A DNA stretch of 64,000 bases from Hymenobacter chitinivorans DSM 11115 (GCF_002797555.1 NZ_PGFA01000001.1:3162001-3226000), one strand, 5' to 3'; positions 45,451-53,879 are shown, counted from the first letter of the stretch. The notes: generated by a model from the sequence alone, not told the origin. A program made the numbers and translations.

Positions 45451-46074
45451 TTAGCCGGCAATCAGGCGGTTGTGGTGAATGGCGGCCTGCTGCGCCTGGC
45501 CAATACGCCGGGCCAGCGCCTGCTCGTCGGCTACTTGGACCTGTACAATCTCGTAAATATTAACCTGAAAAAAGGCGCGTTCGGGCTCTTCTACGTCATA
45601 CTGGTAGCGCATCTGGTATAAGGCCAAAAACTGCGCGGTACCGGCCGCATTGGCGTAGTAATGAACCCCGGGAAAAGCCGCCAGTTCGGCGGACAGCGGT
45701 TTTGCGCCGGGACGGGCAACGAGGTGATACTCGTAATACTGGCCCCTAGGCGTGTCTTCATTGTACGGCTGCAGCCACGTAAACATACTGGCCCGCTCGT
45801 CCAGCAAGGACTGGTCGCGCAGCTTATAGGTGCTCAAGGCCTGACCTTCTCTGAACCACTCCTTGTATTGCCAGTTCCACTCTATCTGCTCCCCCGTACT
45901 GGGACAGCGGTGCGTCAGTTGCCAGCCTTGGCCAGTATTGAACTGCACGGGCAGGGCGGTGTCCAGCGGCTGAGCAGGTACCAGGGGTTGACTGGCCACT
46001 GGTACTGGCGTAACGGCCCCCCCCTCGACCGGGGACAAGCGACGAAGTAAAGCGGAATGAGCTGGAGCTTCCAT
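45451..46074 (-). CDS. Candidate immunity protein 2 (paralogue of the next)
   Basis: 207 residues from the ATG at 46074 (the frame also opens with TTG at 46080). Soluble, no signal. The core matches the adjacent protein: GWQLTHRCPSTGEQIEWNWQ, VHYYANAAGTAQFLALYQMR and QVNIYEIVQVQVADEQ. Its N-terminal 50 residues (Pro/Val-rich) are a different linker. Not recognised as a known family. The location directly behind a toxin-fused tube gene, same strand, 57 nt from its paralogue, suggests immunity; an adaptor or chaperone is the main alternative. Confidence 0.6.
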   Translation of the reverse strand: MEAPAHSALLRRLSPVEGGAVTPVPVASQPLVPAQPLDTALPVQFNTGQGWQLTHRCPSTGEQIEWNWQYKEWFREGQALSTYKLRDQSLLDERASMFTWLQPYNEDTPRGQYYEYHLVARPGAKPLSAELAAFPGVHYYANAAGTAQFLALYQMRYQYDVEEPERAFFQVNIYEIVQVQVADEQALARRIGQAQQAAIHHNRLIAG

Positions 46075-46131
46075 AGGCAAGAGGCGAATAAGCAGCGGTA
46101 CACCAGCGGTACTGCCAAGCTGCCAGGAGGC

Positions 46132-46779
46132 TTAGTAGAGAGGATTGTGGTAAGCCGCTTCCAGGGCCTGGCGAACCAAACGCAGGAAACGGTTTTCATC
46201 TAGGTGCACCTGCACAATTTCGTAGAGGTTTACAAAGCTAGCGTCTTCAATTCCCCGCTCGTTGATGGCATAGCGCTGGGCGTACAAAGCCAGGAATTGC
46301 TCCCCACCGGCGGTGTAGTAGTGCAGATTGGGAATGCCTCCGAAAGCTTTCAACGGGGCAGCCGGTTTCACCGCCGGCTGCACTACCTGGTAGCTAGGTG
46401 GCACGGGCACGGTAGCATACAGCGGCTTGGCTGGCTCCACGTGCTGAAAAACAGCGGCCAGGGAATCTATTAGCGCCCGATTCGCAAAGCCTCGGGTACT
46501 CAGGCAAAGTCGCTGCAAATAACGAGTATCCCGAAACAGCTCCACCTGCCAGTTCCACTCGACGGGCTGCCCCGTCGTGGGCGAATCGTGCGTGACTACC
46601 CATTTGCGGCCCATAAAGAACTGGGTGGGAAGCAAATGCTGGGTCACGGTAGTTTCATGCTGCCAACCTAGCTCCTGCAACTCCTTATCCGGCTCCACTA
46701 GCACAGTAATATTACTTACGACTCCAACCCGCTCAATCGGCAGCGTTTCTGTTTGCATAAGCATGCCCTCGGTTCTCAT
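46132..46779 (-). CDS. Candidate immunity protein 1
   Basis: 215 residues from the ATG at 46779. The start overlaps the TssD-TNT stop (ATGA, 46776-46779), so the two are likely translated in a coupled way. Soluble; core segments KWVVTHDSPTTGQPVEWNWQ, LHYYTAGGEQFLALYAQRYA and FVNLYEIVQVHLDENRF align with the downstream protein. No match to a family I can name. Coupling to a toxin gene fits immunity, since the cell needs it before toxin folds. Confidence 0.65.
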   Translation of the reverse strand: MRTEGMLMQTETLPIERVGVVSNITVLVEPDKELQELGWQHETTVTQHLLPTQFFMGRKWVVTHDSPTTGQPVEWNWQVELFRDTRYLQRLCLSTRGFANRALIDSLAAVFQHVEPAKPLYATVPVPPSYQVVQPAVKPAAPLKAFGGIPNLHYYTAGGEQFLALYAQRYAINERGIEDASFVNLYEIVQVHLDENRFLRLVRQALEAAYHNPLY

Positions 46780-48029
46780 GTAAGCTTTTTTGCCCTGTTA
46801 TTAGGCAGTACTTTATAGTCTCCGCTGGGCGAGGAGTTCAGGGTTATTTTGGCAAAGTTGTTGGCCTGCATCTGCCTCCACTCCTCATACTTCCAGTTGT
46901 TACCAGCCGGGTCAGTAGTGGGAAAAGTTAACCGCATCTGGGTGCCGCCGCCGGGCTGGCCATACCAGGGAATTACTTCCGCTAGCTCCCCCTGTACCAA
47001 GTCCAATGGCACATCCTGTAAAATCTCAACGGTGTAGCCAAAAGCGTACTTGTCTTCAGCCCTGTCCAGGGCCCGTGACTCAAATGACTGCACCACTTTC
47101 GGGGTGCCTTCCTGGCCAATAGGTGACAGGAACGTACCGGCGAAAGTGACATCAAACTCGTCCCCAGGCTCCAGATCAACCCGGCCCTTAACCGGGTCAA
47201 CCTTTTTGTCAAAAACGTCGCCCTGGTAACGGTCAAAAACGTCGCCTTTTTTCAATTGCACGTTTTGCCGCTGATACCCGCCATTGGCCGGGGGCCAATG
47301 GTCGTTCAGCGGTTTAGTTTTACCGTCGTCCGGATCTACGTAGTAACTGCTGCGCACCAAATCTTCTACGGCTTTCCAATGTGGTACTGAGGGCTTGCCT
47401 GGGGCCGAAGCGGCCGAAGCCGCGTTAAAGAGCCCATAGATTTGCTCAATAACCTCCGGCGGCTGCATGTGCTTGGCGCCCTTGATAGTTTTGGCAAACT
47501 CAGTCAGAGTGTATTCCGCCACAAAAGCCTTGGCCGCGGCGGCCGGAGAAGCTACTGCTGCTGCCGCCGCCAGGGCCAGGGAGGGCACGGCGGCCAGGCT
47601 CGGCAGCTTGGCCCCGCCGATGGCCGCCAAAGCCGGGGCCGCCGGGCCGCCGGCCAGCAGCTCAAACTCGGGCGCGGTAATGGTCAGCTGGCAGGTATAG
47701 GCCCCGTTTTCGGCGTCGGAGGCGCGGAACGCTTCCTCGTAGTGCACGCACTGGCCGGCGGCAAAGGAAATGGTTTCGCGCGGCAGGCGGGCCTGGGAGT
47801 CGTCGTAGAAAATGACTTGACCGGCCAGGGGTTTGAAGGGCGTGGCGGCCCAGCTCAGCAGCAGCTCGGCCCCGTCGTCGGGCACGTCGAGCAGCAGCTG
47901 CAGGGGCCCCTGCCGCACCCGGGCCGCAACCCGGCCCCGGGCATCGGTGGTCTGCTGGAAGCTGTAGGAGCACTGCAGCATCGGAATTGCAACACCTTCC
48001 AGATGAAGCTCAGCATAAAAGGAAGCCAT
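46776..48029 (-). CDS. TssD (Hcp-like) tube protein fused to TNT-like NADase toxin
   Basis: 417 residues. Residues 1-130 are a Bacteroidota TssD/Hcp tube fold: MASFYAELHLEGVAIPMLQC, then YSFQQTTDARGRV and ISFAAGQCVHYEEAF. Residues 131-175 are an Ala/Pro linker. The C-terminal part resembles TNT NAD(P)+ glycohydrolases: DRY 266-268, GTFLSP 298-303, Arg319 in ESRALD and WYGQPGGGTQ ending in Gln364, the equivalent by motif of the catalytic Gln of M. tuberculosis TNT. It would be loaded in the T6SS tube and deplete NAD in the target. GC falls from about 75% in the tube part to about 52% in the toxin part (one 60-nt line each). Confidence 0.82.
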   Translation of the reverse strand: MASFYAELHLEGVAIPMLQCSYSFQQTTDARGRVAARVRQGPLQLLLDVPDDGAELLLSWAATPFKPLAGQVIFYDDSQARLPRETISFAAGQCVHYEEAFRASDAENGAYTCQLTITAPEFELLAGGPAAPALAAIGGAKLPSLAAVPSLALAAAAAVASPAAAAKAFVAEYTLTEFAKTIKGAKHMQPPEVIEQIYGLFNAASAASAPGKPSVPHWKAVEDLVRSSYYVDPDDGKTKPLNDHWPPANGGYQRQNVQLKKGDVFDRYQGDVFDKKVDPVKGRVDLEPGDEFDVTFAGTFLSPIGQEGTPKVVQSFESRALDRAEDKYAFGYTVEILQDVPLDLVQGELAEVIPWYGQPGGGTQMRLTFPTTDPAGNNWKYEEWRQMQANNFAKITLNSSPSGDYKVLPNNRAKKLT

Positions 48030-48146
48030 AGGAAATCGGGGATAAGCGTAAGAATAGCGTTGGCAATATAGAAACTTACGCCCAGCCGGCCCGGCCGGAT
48101 ACTTCTACGGCGGCCGGGCGGGTCTTCGGGTCAGCAGCTTACCGGT

Positions 48147-49085
48147 TTAGCCCAGCACCTGGCCCAGGCCAAAGAGCAGGGTAAAGACCAGCGTGGTCAG
48201 GGCCATTTGCTTCAAGAGCGGGTCGAGCTGCATTGAATCCTGGCGCTGCCACACGGCACGGGCGTTGCGCAGCAGCAGCGGGGCGGCCAGCAGAAACAGC
48301 CACTGCCAGGGCGAGTGATACGTGAAAGCCACGTACACGATGGCCGCGCCCAGGCCCAGCACCAGCAGCAGCCAGTGGTAGCGCCGGGCCCGCACCGGCC
48401 CGAGGCGCACCGGAATCGTGATTTTGCCGGCCAGCTCATCCGAGCGAATGTCGCGGATATTATTCACGTTGAGCACGGCCGTGGCAAAGCAGCCCAAAGC
48501 CGCGGCGGGCAACAAAATACCCAGGGGCAGCTCCCGGGCCTGCAGATAATACGTGCCGCAGACGCCCACCAGCCCAAAGAAGATAAATACCGACAAGTCG
48601 CCCAGGCCGGCATAGCCGTAGGGCTTGGAACCGGCCGTGTAGTTGACGGCGGCCCAGATGGCACTCAGGCCCAGCACCAGAAACGTGAGAAACACCCACA
48701 GGCCCGAGAGCCCCAGCGCCACCCACAACAGACTGATGCCCGCCAGAAACGACAAAATGCCGAACACAGCCATGCCCTTCTTCATCTGGGCCGGCGTGAT
48801 GGCGCCCGACTGCACGGCCCGCTGCGGACCTTCACGGTGCACGCTGTCGGCCCCGTTCTGGGAGTCGCCGTAGTCGTTGGCCAGGTTGCTCAGAATCTGG
48901 AGCAGAATGGTGGTTAGGGCAGCCAGGCCCACGACTGCGCCGCGAAACTGCCCGTGGGCCGCGGCCAGAAAGCCGCCCATCATGATGCTGGCCAGGGCCA
49001 GGGGCAGGGTGCGGGGCCGGAAGGCCGAAATCCAGGCTTTGGCCGGGCTAGCGGCCGGGTTGGGCGAAGGGGCGGAAGAAGTCAT
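48147..49085 (-). CDS. menA: 1,4-dihydroxy-2-naphthoate polyprenyltransferase
   Basis: 312 residues from the ATG at 49085. UbiA-family membrane prenyltransferase: first Asp-rich motif NLANDYGDSQNGAD near residue 65, second motif NVNNIRDIRSDELAGK, and about eight to nine membrane spans. The sequence between motifs (GPQRAVQSGAITPAQM) is characteristic of MenA. It attaches the polyprenyl tail in menaquinone synthesis at the inner membrane. Confidence 0.93.
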   Translation of the reverse strand: MTSSAPSPNPAASPAKAWISAFRPRTLPLALASIMMGGFLAAAHGQFRGAVVGLAALTTILLQILSNLANDYGDSQNGADSVHREGPQRAVQSGAITPAQMKKGMAVFGILSFLAGISLLWVALGLSGLWVFLTFLVLGLSAIWAAVNYTAGSKPYGYAGLGDLSVFIFFGLVGVCGTYYLQARELPLGILLPAAALGCFATAVLNVNNIRDIRSDELAGKITIPVRLGPVRARRYHWLLLVLGLGAAIVYVAFTYHSPWQWLFLLAAPLLLRNARAVWQRQDSMQLDPLLKQMALTTLVFTLLFGLGQVLG

Positions 49086-49100
49086 AGGCAACACAAGAAA

Positions 49101-49195
49101 GTCATTCCGAACCTGCCGAGGTATCCCGCTTGAATCGTTGCAATAGCAATTATATGCCATTGCACGCGAGATGTCTCGCTAAGGCTCGACATGAC
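49101..49195. repeat. REP-like imperfect inverted repeat
   Basis: Arms 49101-49129 (GTCATTCCGAACCTGCCGAG on) and 49166-49195 (GCGAGATGTCTCGCTAAGGC on) are partly complementary around a 36-nt loop. Sits just upstream of menA's start on the other side of its ATG. Confidence 0.6.
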
Positions 49196-49221
49196 GTTCT
49201 ACTGAGAAGAGCGCAAAAAAA

Positions 49222-49821
49222 TTACTGCAGAATAGCGGCTACCAGCTCGTCGCTCATGGGCTTCACCTTCGAGGGGTAGAAGCCCACCACGTGGCCCTGC
49301 TCGTCGATGAGGTACTTGCAGAAGTTCCAGTCGGGGGCATCACTGATGGCGCCGTTCCGGGTTTTGTCGGCCAGAAACTGGTAGAGCGGGGCCGTGTCGT
49401 CGCCCTTCACCGATATTTTGGCAAACATGGGGAAGGTCACCCCGTAGTTTTTCTCGCAGAAAGTGGCAATCTGCTCGTTGGAGCCCGGTTCCTGCCCCCC
49501 GAAGTTGTTGGCCGGAAAGCCCAGCACCGCCACCCGGTCGCCGTGCTTTTTGTAGAGCTCCTCCAGCTCCTTGTACTGGGGGGTGTAGCCGCACTCCGAG
49601 GCCACGTTCACGATGAGCAGCTTTTTGCCCTGGAACTGACTGAGCGGCACATTCTTGCCATCAATAGTTTGGACCGTGAAGTCGTACACGGAGCCGCGGG
49701 CAGCGGTTTCAGAAGCGGGGCTGGTCATGGGGCTGGTAGTAGCGGGGGAAGAAGTAGTAGTATTCGAGGATACGCCGCAGGCGCCCAGGGCACCGAGCAG
49801 CAGAATCAGGGCAGCTTTCAT
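49222..49821 (-). CDS. Glutathione peroxidase, predicted lipoprotein
   Basis: 199 residues. A lipoprotein signal (LILLLGALGACGV, Cys near residue 15) and a Thr/Ser/Pro linker precede the domain. Active site: NVASECGYTPQY, GFPANNFGGQEP, WNFCKYLI. It probably detoxifies peroxides at the envelope. Its paralogue at 43407-43997 lacks the lipobox. Confidence 0.93.
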   Translation of the reverse strand: MKAALILLLGALGACGVSSNTTTSSPATTSPMTSPASETAARGSVYDFTVQTIDGKNVPLSQFQGKKLLIVNVASECGYTPQYKELEELYKKHGDRVAVLGFPANNFGGQEPGSNEQIATFCEKNYGVTFPMFAKISVKGDDTAPLYQFLADKTRNGAISDAPDWNFCKYLIDEQGHVVGFYPSKVKPMSDELVAAILQ

Positions 49822-49959
49822 AGCAGGTAGGTTAGGTCGGTGGGCGCCACAGCCGGCTGCTGCAGCGTAACTCCCCGGCGCGGGGCAATGTTTTTGGCGC
49901 TGCCAAGGTACTGGTTTACTCGGGTCCGGCTGGCAGCGTGGCCCGGGCGCGCCAGGCGC

Positions 49960-50541
49960 CTAGGTGCGCTTCTCGGTCAGCCACTTTTCCAGGTCGGTGG
50001 GCACGTAGGCCAGCATCTTGTCGAGCAGGCCGGCGGGTGAGTCGTCCTGCTGGAGCTGGGCGCGGTTTTCGGGCCGCAGGAAGCCTTCGGTTACCATGTG
50101 GTCCAGAAACTGCAGCTGGTGGTTGTAGAAGCCCTGCACGTTGAAGACTCCGCTGGGCTTTTTGTGCAGCCCCAGCTGCCCCCAGGTCAGGACCTCAAAC
50201 AGCTCTTCCAGGGTGCCGAAGCCGCCGGGCATGGCAATAAAGCCCTCGGCCAGGTCGGCCATCAGCAGCTTCCGCTCGTGCATGCTTTTCACGACGTGCA
50301 GCTCGGTCAGCCCCCGGTGGGCCAGCTCCTTGTCGGCCAGAAAGTCGGGAATGACGCCGATGCTCTTGCCGCCGTTACGGATGACGCTGTCGGCCACGGC
50401 GCCCATCAAACCCACCCGGCCCCCGCCGTACACCAGCGTGATGCCGCGCTGGGCCAGCTCCTGCCCCATCAGGTCGGCCTGCTGGCGGTACACTTCATTG
50501 AATCCGGGGCTGGCCCCGCAGTAAACGGCAACGCTTTTCAT
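49960..50541 (-). CDS. LOG-family cytokinin-riboside-monophosphate phosphoribohydrolase
   Basis: 193 residues, TIGR00730-type Rossmann protein. VYCGASPGFNE, LVYGGGRVGLMGAVAD and the key PGGFGTLEELFEVLTWGQLG motif match the family. Members release the base from nucleoside 5'-monophosphates. Precise substrate unknown. Confidence 0.93.
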   Translation of the reverse strand: MKSVAVYCGASPGFNEVYRQQADLMGQELAQRGITLVYGGGRVGLMGAVADSVIRNGGKSIGVIPDFLADKELAHRGLTELHVVKSMHERKLLMADLAEGFIAMPGGFGTLEELFEVLTWGQLGLHKKPSGVFNVQGFYNHQLQFLDHMVTEGFLRPENRAQLQQDDSPAGLLDKMLAYVPTDLEKWLTEKRT

Positions 50542-50570
50542 ATCGGTAGTGTGTGGTTGAAAGGTGCAAA

Positions 50571-50602
50571 AAAAGCCCCTCGTTTCGCAAAGAGGGGCTT
50601 TT
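50571..50602 (-). terminator. Intrinsic terminator after argS
   Basis: AAAAGCCCCTC / GAGGGGCTTTT with a 10-nt loop; ends argS, whose stop is at 50611. Confidence 0.9.
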
Positions 50603-50610
50603 CAGTAAAT

Positions 50611-52404
50611 TTACATCCGCTCCGGCACCTCGATGCCGAGCAGCTTCATGCTAGCCTTGATGGCCCGGCCCGTTTGCACCGACAGCGCCACGCGGAAAGC
50701 CCGCTTGGCCTCATCGGGCTCCTGCAGCACCTGCACTTCGGCGTAAAACCGGTTGTAGGCCTTGGCCAAATCGTAGGCGTACTGGGCCACAATGGCCGGC
50801 GAGAAGGTGCGGGCCGCCTCGGTTACCACGGTGGCGTAGCGGGCCAGCTCTTCAATCATTTCCCGCTCCGACTTCTGCAAGTCGCCCAGGCTGGAGAAAT
50901 CAGTGCCGACGGTGACACCCAGTTGCTCGGCCTTGCGACGGAGCTGGGCAATCCGGGCGTGGGAGTACTGAATGAACGGCCCCGTGTGCCCTTCCAGGCT
51001 CACCGATTCCTCGGGGTTGAACAGCATCCGCTTCTTGGGGTCGACTTTGAGCAGGTAGTACTTCAAAGCGCCCAAGCCCAGGGTGTGGAAGAGCTGGGCC
51101 TGCTCGTCGTCGGTCAGACCTTCGATTTTGCCTTTTTCCAGGGTAGCCGCTTGGGCCGCTTCCACCACTTCGCGCACCAGCTCGTCGGCGTCCACTACGG
51201 TTCCTTCCCGGGTTTTCATCTTGCCCGTGGGCAAATCGACCATGCCGTAGCTCAGGTGGTGAATGGCGGCGGCGTAGGGCTTTTCCAGCTTCTGGAGCGT
51301 GGCCTGCAGCACCTGCATGTGGTAGTTCTGCTCGTCGGCAATGACGTAGATGCTCGAGTCGTAGTGGAAGTCGGCGTACTTCAGTTCGGCCGTGCCCAAA
51401 TCCTGGGTCAAATACACGCTGGTGCCGTCCGAGCGGAGCAGAATCTTCTGATCGAGGCCTTCGGCGGCCAAATCCACCCAGGTCGAGCCGTCTTCCTTGC
51501 GGTAGAACAGGCCCCGGTCCAGGCCTTCCTGCACCCGCTCCTTGCCCAGCAGGTAGGTGCCCGACTCGTAGTAAAACTTGTCGAAATCGACGCCGATGGC
51601 GGCGTAAGTGGCGTTGTGGCCTTCGTAGACCCAGCCGTTCATCTGCCGCCACAGGCTGACGACTTCTTCGTCGCCGGCTTCCCACTTCTGCAGCATGTCG
51701 CGGGCTTCGAGCATCAGCGGGGCCGAAGCCTTGGCTTTGTCTTCGGCCACGCCTTCGGCCACCAGCTGCTGCACCTGCTCGCGGTAGTGCTTCTCGAAGA
51801 GCACGTAGTACTTGCCCACCAGATGGTCGCCCTTGATACCGTCGCTCTGGGGCGTTTCGGCGTGGCCAAACCGCTGGTAGCCCAGCATCGACTTGCAAAT
51901 GTGAATACCCCGGTCATTGACCAGATTCACCTTCGAGACGGTGGCGCCGGTGGCTTTCAGAATCTCGGCCACGGAGTAGCCCAGGAAGTTGTTGCGCAAA
52001 TGGCCCAGGTGCAGGGGCTTGTTGGTGTTGGGCGAGGAATACTCCACCACCACGTTCTGGGGGCCGCCGGTGGGCACGGGCGTGCCGTCGGGCTGCTGCA
52101 CCAGGCCCTGGAACAAACTCAGCCACTGCTGGTCGGCCACTTCCAGGTTCAGGAAACCCTTGACCACGTTGAAGCCGCTGATACGGGGCTCGTTAGCGGT
52201 TAGCCACTCGCCCAGCCCCTGCCCAATCTGCTCGGGACCTTTGCCCAGGGCTTTGGTCAGGGAAAACGTAACGAGCGTAAACGAACCCGCAAATTCCTTG
52301 CGGGTGGGCTGAATCACGAGCTGGTCGGGGCCGACCGTAACGCCAAAAACCTGCTGTATGGCCGCGCTCAGCGCCGCTCTGATGTCCTGTTCGAGTTGTT
52401 GCAC
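50611..52404 (-). CDS. argS: Arginyl-tRNA synthetase
   Basis: 597 residues from the GTG at 52404, chosen because VQQLEQDIRAALSAAIQQV is the normal N-terminal additional domain start and a TACTTTTG box lies 64 nt upstream; the frame stays open to 52620. HIGH motif SPNTNKPLHLGHLRNN, then the catalytic core and the anticodon-binding helical domain with the family's typical C-terminal VPERM. The class I synthetase charges tRNA-Arg. Confidence 0.95.
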   Translation of the reverse strand: MQQLEQDIRAALSAAIQQVFGVTVGPDQLVIQPTRKEFAGSFTLVTFSLTKALGKGPEQIGQGLGEWLTANEPRISGFNVVKGFLNLEVADQQWLSLFQGLVQQPDGTPVPTGGPQNVVVEYSSPNTNKPLHLGHLRNNFLGYSVAEILKATGATVSKVNLVNDRGIHICKSMLGYQRFGHAETPQSDGIKGDHLVGKYYVLFEKHYREQVQQLVAEGVAEDKAKASAPLMLEARDMLQKWEAGDEEVVSLWRQMNGWVYEGHNATYAAIGVDFDKFYYESGTYLLGKERVQEGLDRGLFYRKEDGSTWVDLAAEGLDQKILLRSDGTSVYLTQDLGTAELKYADFHYDSSIYVIADEQNYHMQVLQATLQKLEKPYAAAIHHLSYGMVDLPTGKMKTREGTVVDADELVREVVEAAQAATLEKGKIEGLTDDEQAQLFHTLGLGALKYYLLKVDPKKRMLFNPEESVSLEGHTGPFIQYSHARIAQLRRKAEQLGVTVGTDFSSLGDLQKSEREMIEELARYATVVTEAARTFSPAIVAQYAYDLAKAYNRFYAEVQVLQEPDEAKRAFRVALSVQTGRAIKASMKLLGIEVPERM

Positions 52405-52467
52405 GGGGTGCTGGGTTAATAAGGAGCTCCGCCGTAGGCTCCGGGAAATCCGGCGGAAATGCTGGCG

Positions 52468-52475
52468 CAAAAGTA
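52468..52475 (-). promoter_or_regulatory. -7 box of argS
   Basis: Minus strand TACTTTTG, exact TAnnTTTG, 64 nt upstream of the GTG at 52404. Confidence 0.5.
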
Positions 52476-52618
52476 ACGGAACCCGCGCCGGGTTCAAACT
52501 ACAACCTGCAACGCGCCGCTGGCGCCCGCCCAACCGATCTTCCGCCCGGTCATCCTTCATCTGGCGTGCGCAGAGTGAAGGACCTTTCTCCCCTCGTCCA
52601 CTGCCGGTTCTACTATGC

Positions 52619-52655
52619 AAAAAGCCCTTTACCAGCTGTGGGCAAAGGGCTTTTT
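52619..52655 (-). terminator. Terminator after arginase
   Basis: AAAAAGCCCTTT / AAAGGGCTTTTT with a 13-nt loop; the stem is the same sequence as the central hairpin of the composite repeats. Confidence 0.85.
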
Positions 52656-52904
52656 AGATTTACGCAGAGGTGTCAGAACCGGGAAAGAGGTCCTGCGCTA
52701 TGCTTACAAGATTCAGCCGGCAACATAGTTTACAACTGGTATTCACTATTGTTAATTTTCGTCAGTTGTATACCGAAGCTCAGTATACGGTTTACAAAAC
52801 AACAAGATCATGTATACCTAAAACACCTCAAGAAAGTATACTTACTCCATTTTTTCAGAGCAACGTTTACCCTATTCAATCCTCTTGGAATCAGCGGGAA
52901 GTTC

Positions 52905-53879
52905 TTACCGGCTGGTTACGTCTTCCATCTTGAGGCGCTCCAGGATAGCGTCCGTGGAAGCTTCCAGAATATCAAAGGCGTTTTTGGCCATGGTATTCTC
53001 GTTGTCGAGCGTGGGGTTGATTTCCACCATTTCGAAGCATACCACCCGGTCGTTGTCGAGCAGGGCGCGGCACAGGCTGACGGCTTCCTCCACGTTGAGG
53101 CCGTCCACGACGGGCGTGCCGGTGCCTTTACTGAAGCGCGAGTCGAGAGAATCCACGTCGAAGCTGATGTAGACCAGGTCGCAGAAGCGCAGCCGCTCGT
53201 AGATTTCGCGGGCTACCTGCCGGGCGCCTTTGGCCTTGAATTCGGGCAGCTTGAAGTTTTTGATGCCAAGCCGGTCGATAACGGCGTCTTCCTCGTGCTC
53301 GGTGTCGCGCACCACCACGTACACCAGATGCTCAGGACTGAGCTTGGGGCCGGCCTCGCCCAGGTTCTGGAGGCGGCGCCAGAAAAACTCGGTTTCCGGG
53401 TCCAGCTCGTTGCGCTGGCACTCGCGGTTGTCCTCGTTCAGGGCCATGGCCAGCGGCATGCCGTGAATGTTGCCCGAGGGTGTGGTGTAGGGCGAGTGGA
53501 TGTCGGCGTGGGCATCAATCCAGACCACGCCGAGCGTCTTGTAGGGATTGGCCGCCTTGATGCCGGCAATGGTGGCGGCGGCGTTGCTGTGGTCGCCGGC
53601 CAGCACGACCGGGAATTCGCCGAACCGGAGCGTTTGCTCCACGGTATTGGCAATGGCCTTTTGCACGGTGTACACCGAGTCGATGTGCTTGGCAAACGGG
53701 AAATGGTTTTTGTCGAACAAGACGTGGTTCTGATCCGGCACGGCTACGGCGTTGAAGCGGCGGAAATAATCGGAACCTTTGTTCAGGCAGGCAATCCGAA
53801 GGGCATCAACCCCCAGACTGGCCCCACGAGTACCGGCCCCGAGTTCGGAGCGGACTTCGATGAGCTTGATGCGGCGCAT
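52905..53879 (-). CDS. rocF: Arginase
   Basis: 324 residues, ureohydrolase fold. Manganese ligands: His in LAGDHSNAA, Asp-His-Asp in WIDAHADIHS, and Asp/Asp in ISFDVDSLD. GNIHGMPLAMAL follows the second motif. It hydrolyses arginine to ornithine and urea. It is divergent from the arginine decarboxylase gene, giving two arginine-consuming enzymes at one locus. Agmatinase-like function cannot be ruled out, but the sequence fits arginase better. Confidence 0.85.
   Translation of the reverse strand: MRRIKLIEVRSELGAGTRGASLGVDALRIACLNKGSDYFRRFNAVAVPDQNHVLFDKNHFPFAKHIDSVYTVQKAIANTVEQTLRFGEFPVVLAGDHSNAAATIAGIKAANPYKTLGVVWIDAHADIHSPYTTPSGNIHGMPLAMALNEDNRECQRNELDPETEFFWRRLQNLGEAGPKLSPEHLVYVVVRDTEHEEDAVIDRLGIKNFKLPEFKAKGARQVAREIYERLRFCDLVYISFDVDSLDSRFSKGTGTPVVDGLNVEEAVSLCRALLDNDRVVCFEMVEINPTLDNENTMAKNAFDILEASTDAILERLKMEDVTSR

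Larger units (their letters stand above)
52405..52904. promoter_or_regulatory. 500-nt region between argS and arginase
   Basis: Both genes are on minus. It holds the argS -7 box, a terminator (52619-52655) and an AT-richer part with four GTATAC palindromes at 52768, 52783, 52812 and 52836. No believable gene was found. Confidence 0.6.

Noticed and set aside
44271..48029. A complete T6SS locus
   Set aside because: Only the tube-toxin gene and small neighbours are present; no TssB/C, TssF/G, TssK or ClpV-like gene is in the window.
50098..52203. A very long open frame (701 residues) on the plus strand opposite argS
   Set aside because: It is antisense to a well-supported synthetase gene and its translation has the Val/Gly/His/Gln-rich look of GC-rich shadow frames.
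52670..52933. An 87-residue frame in the argS/arginase spacer
   Set aside because: It runs across GTATAC-rich DNA and into the arginase 3' end, with no motif and no typical composition.
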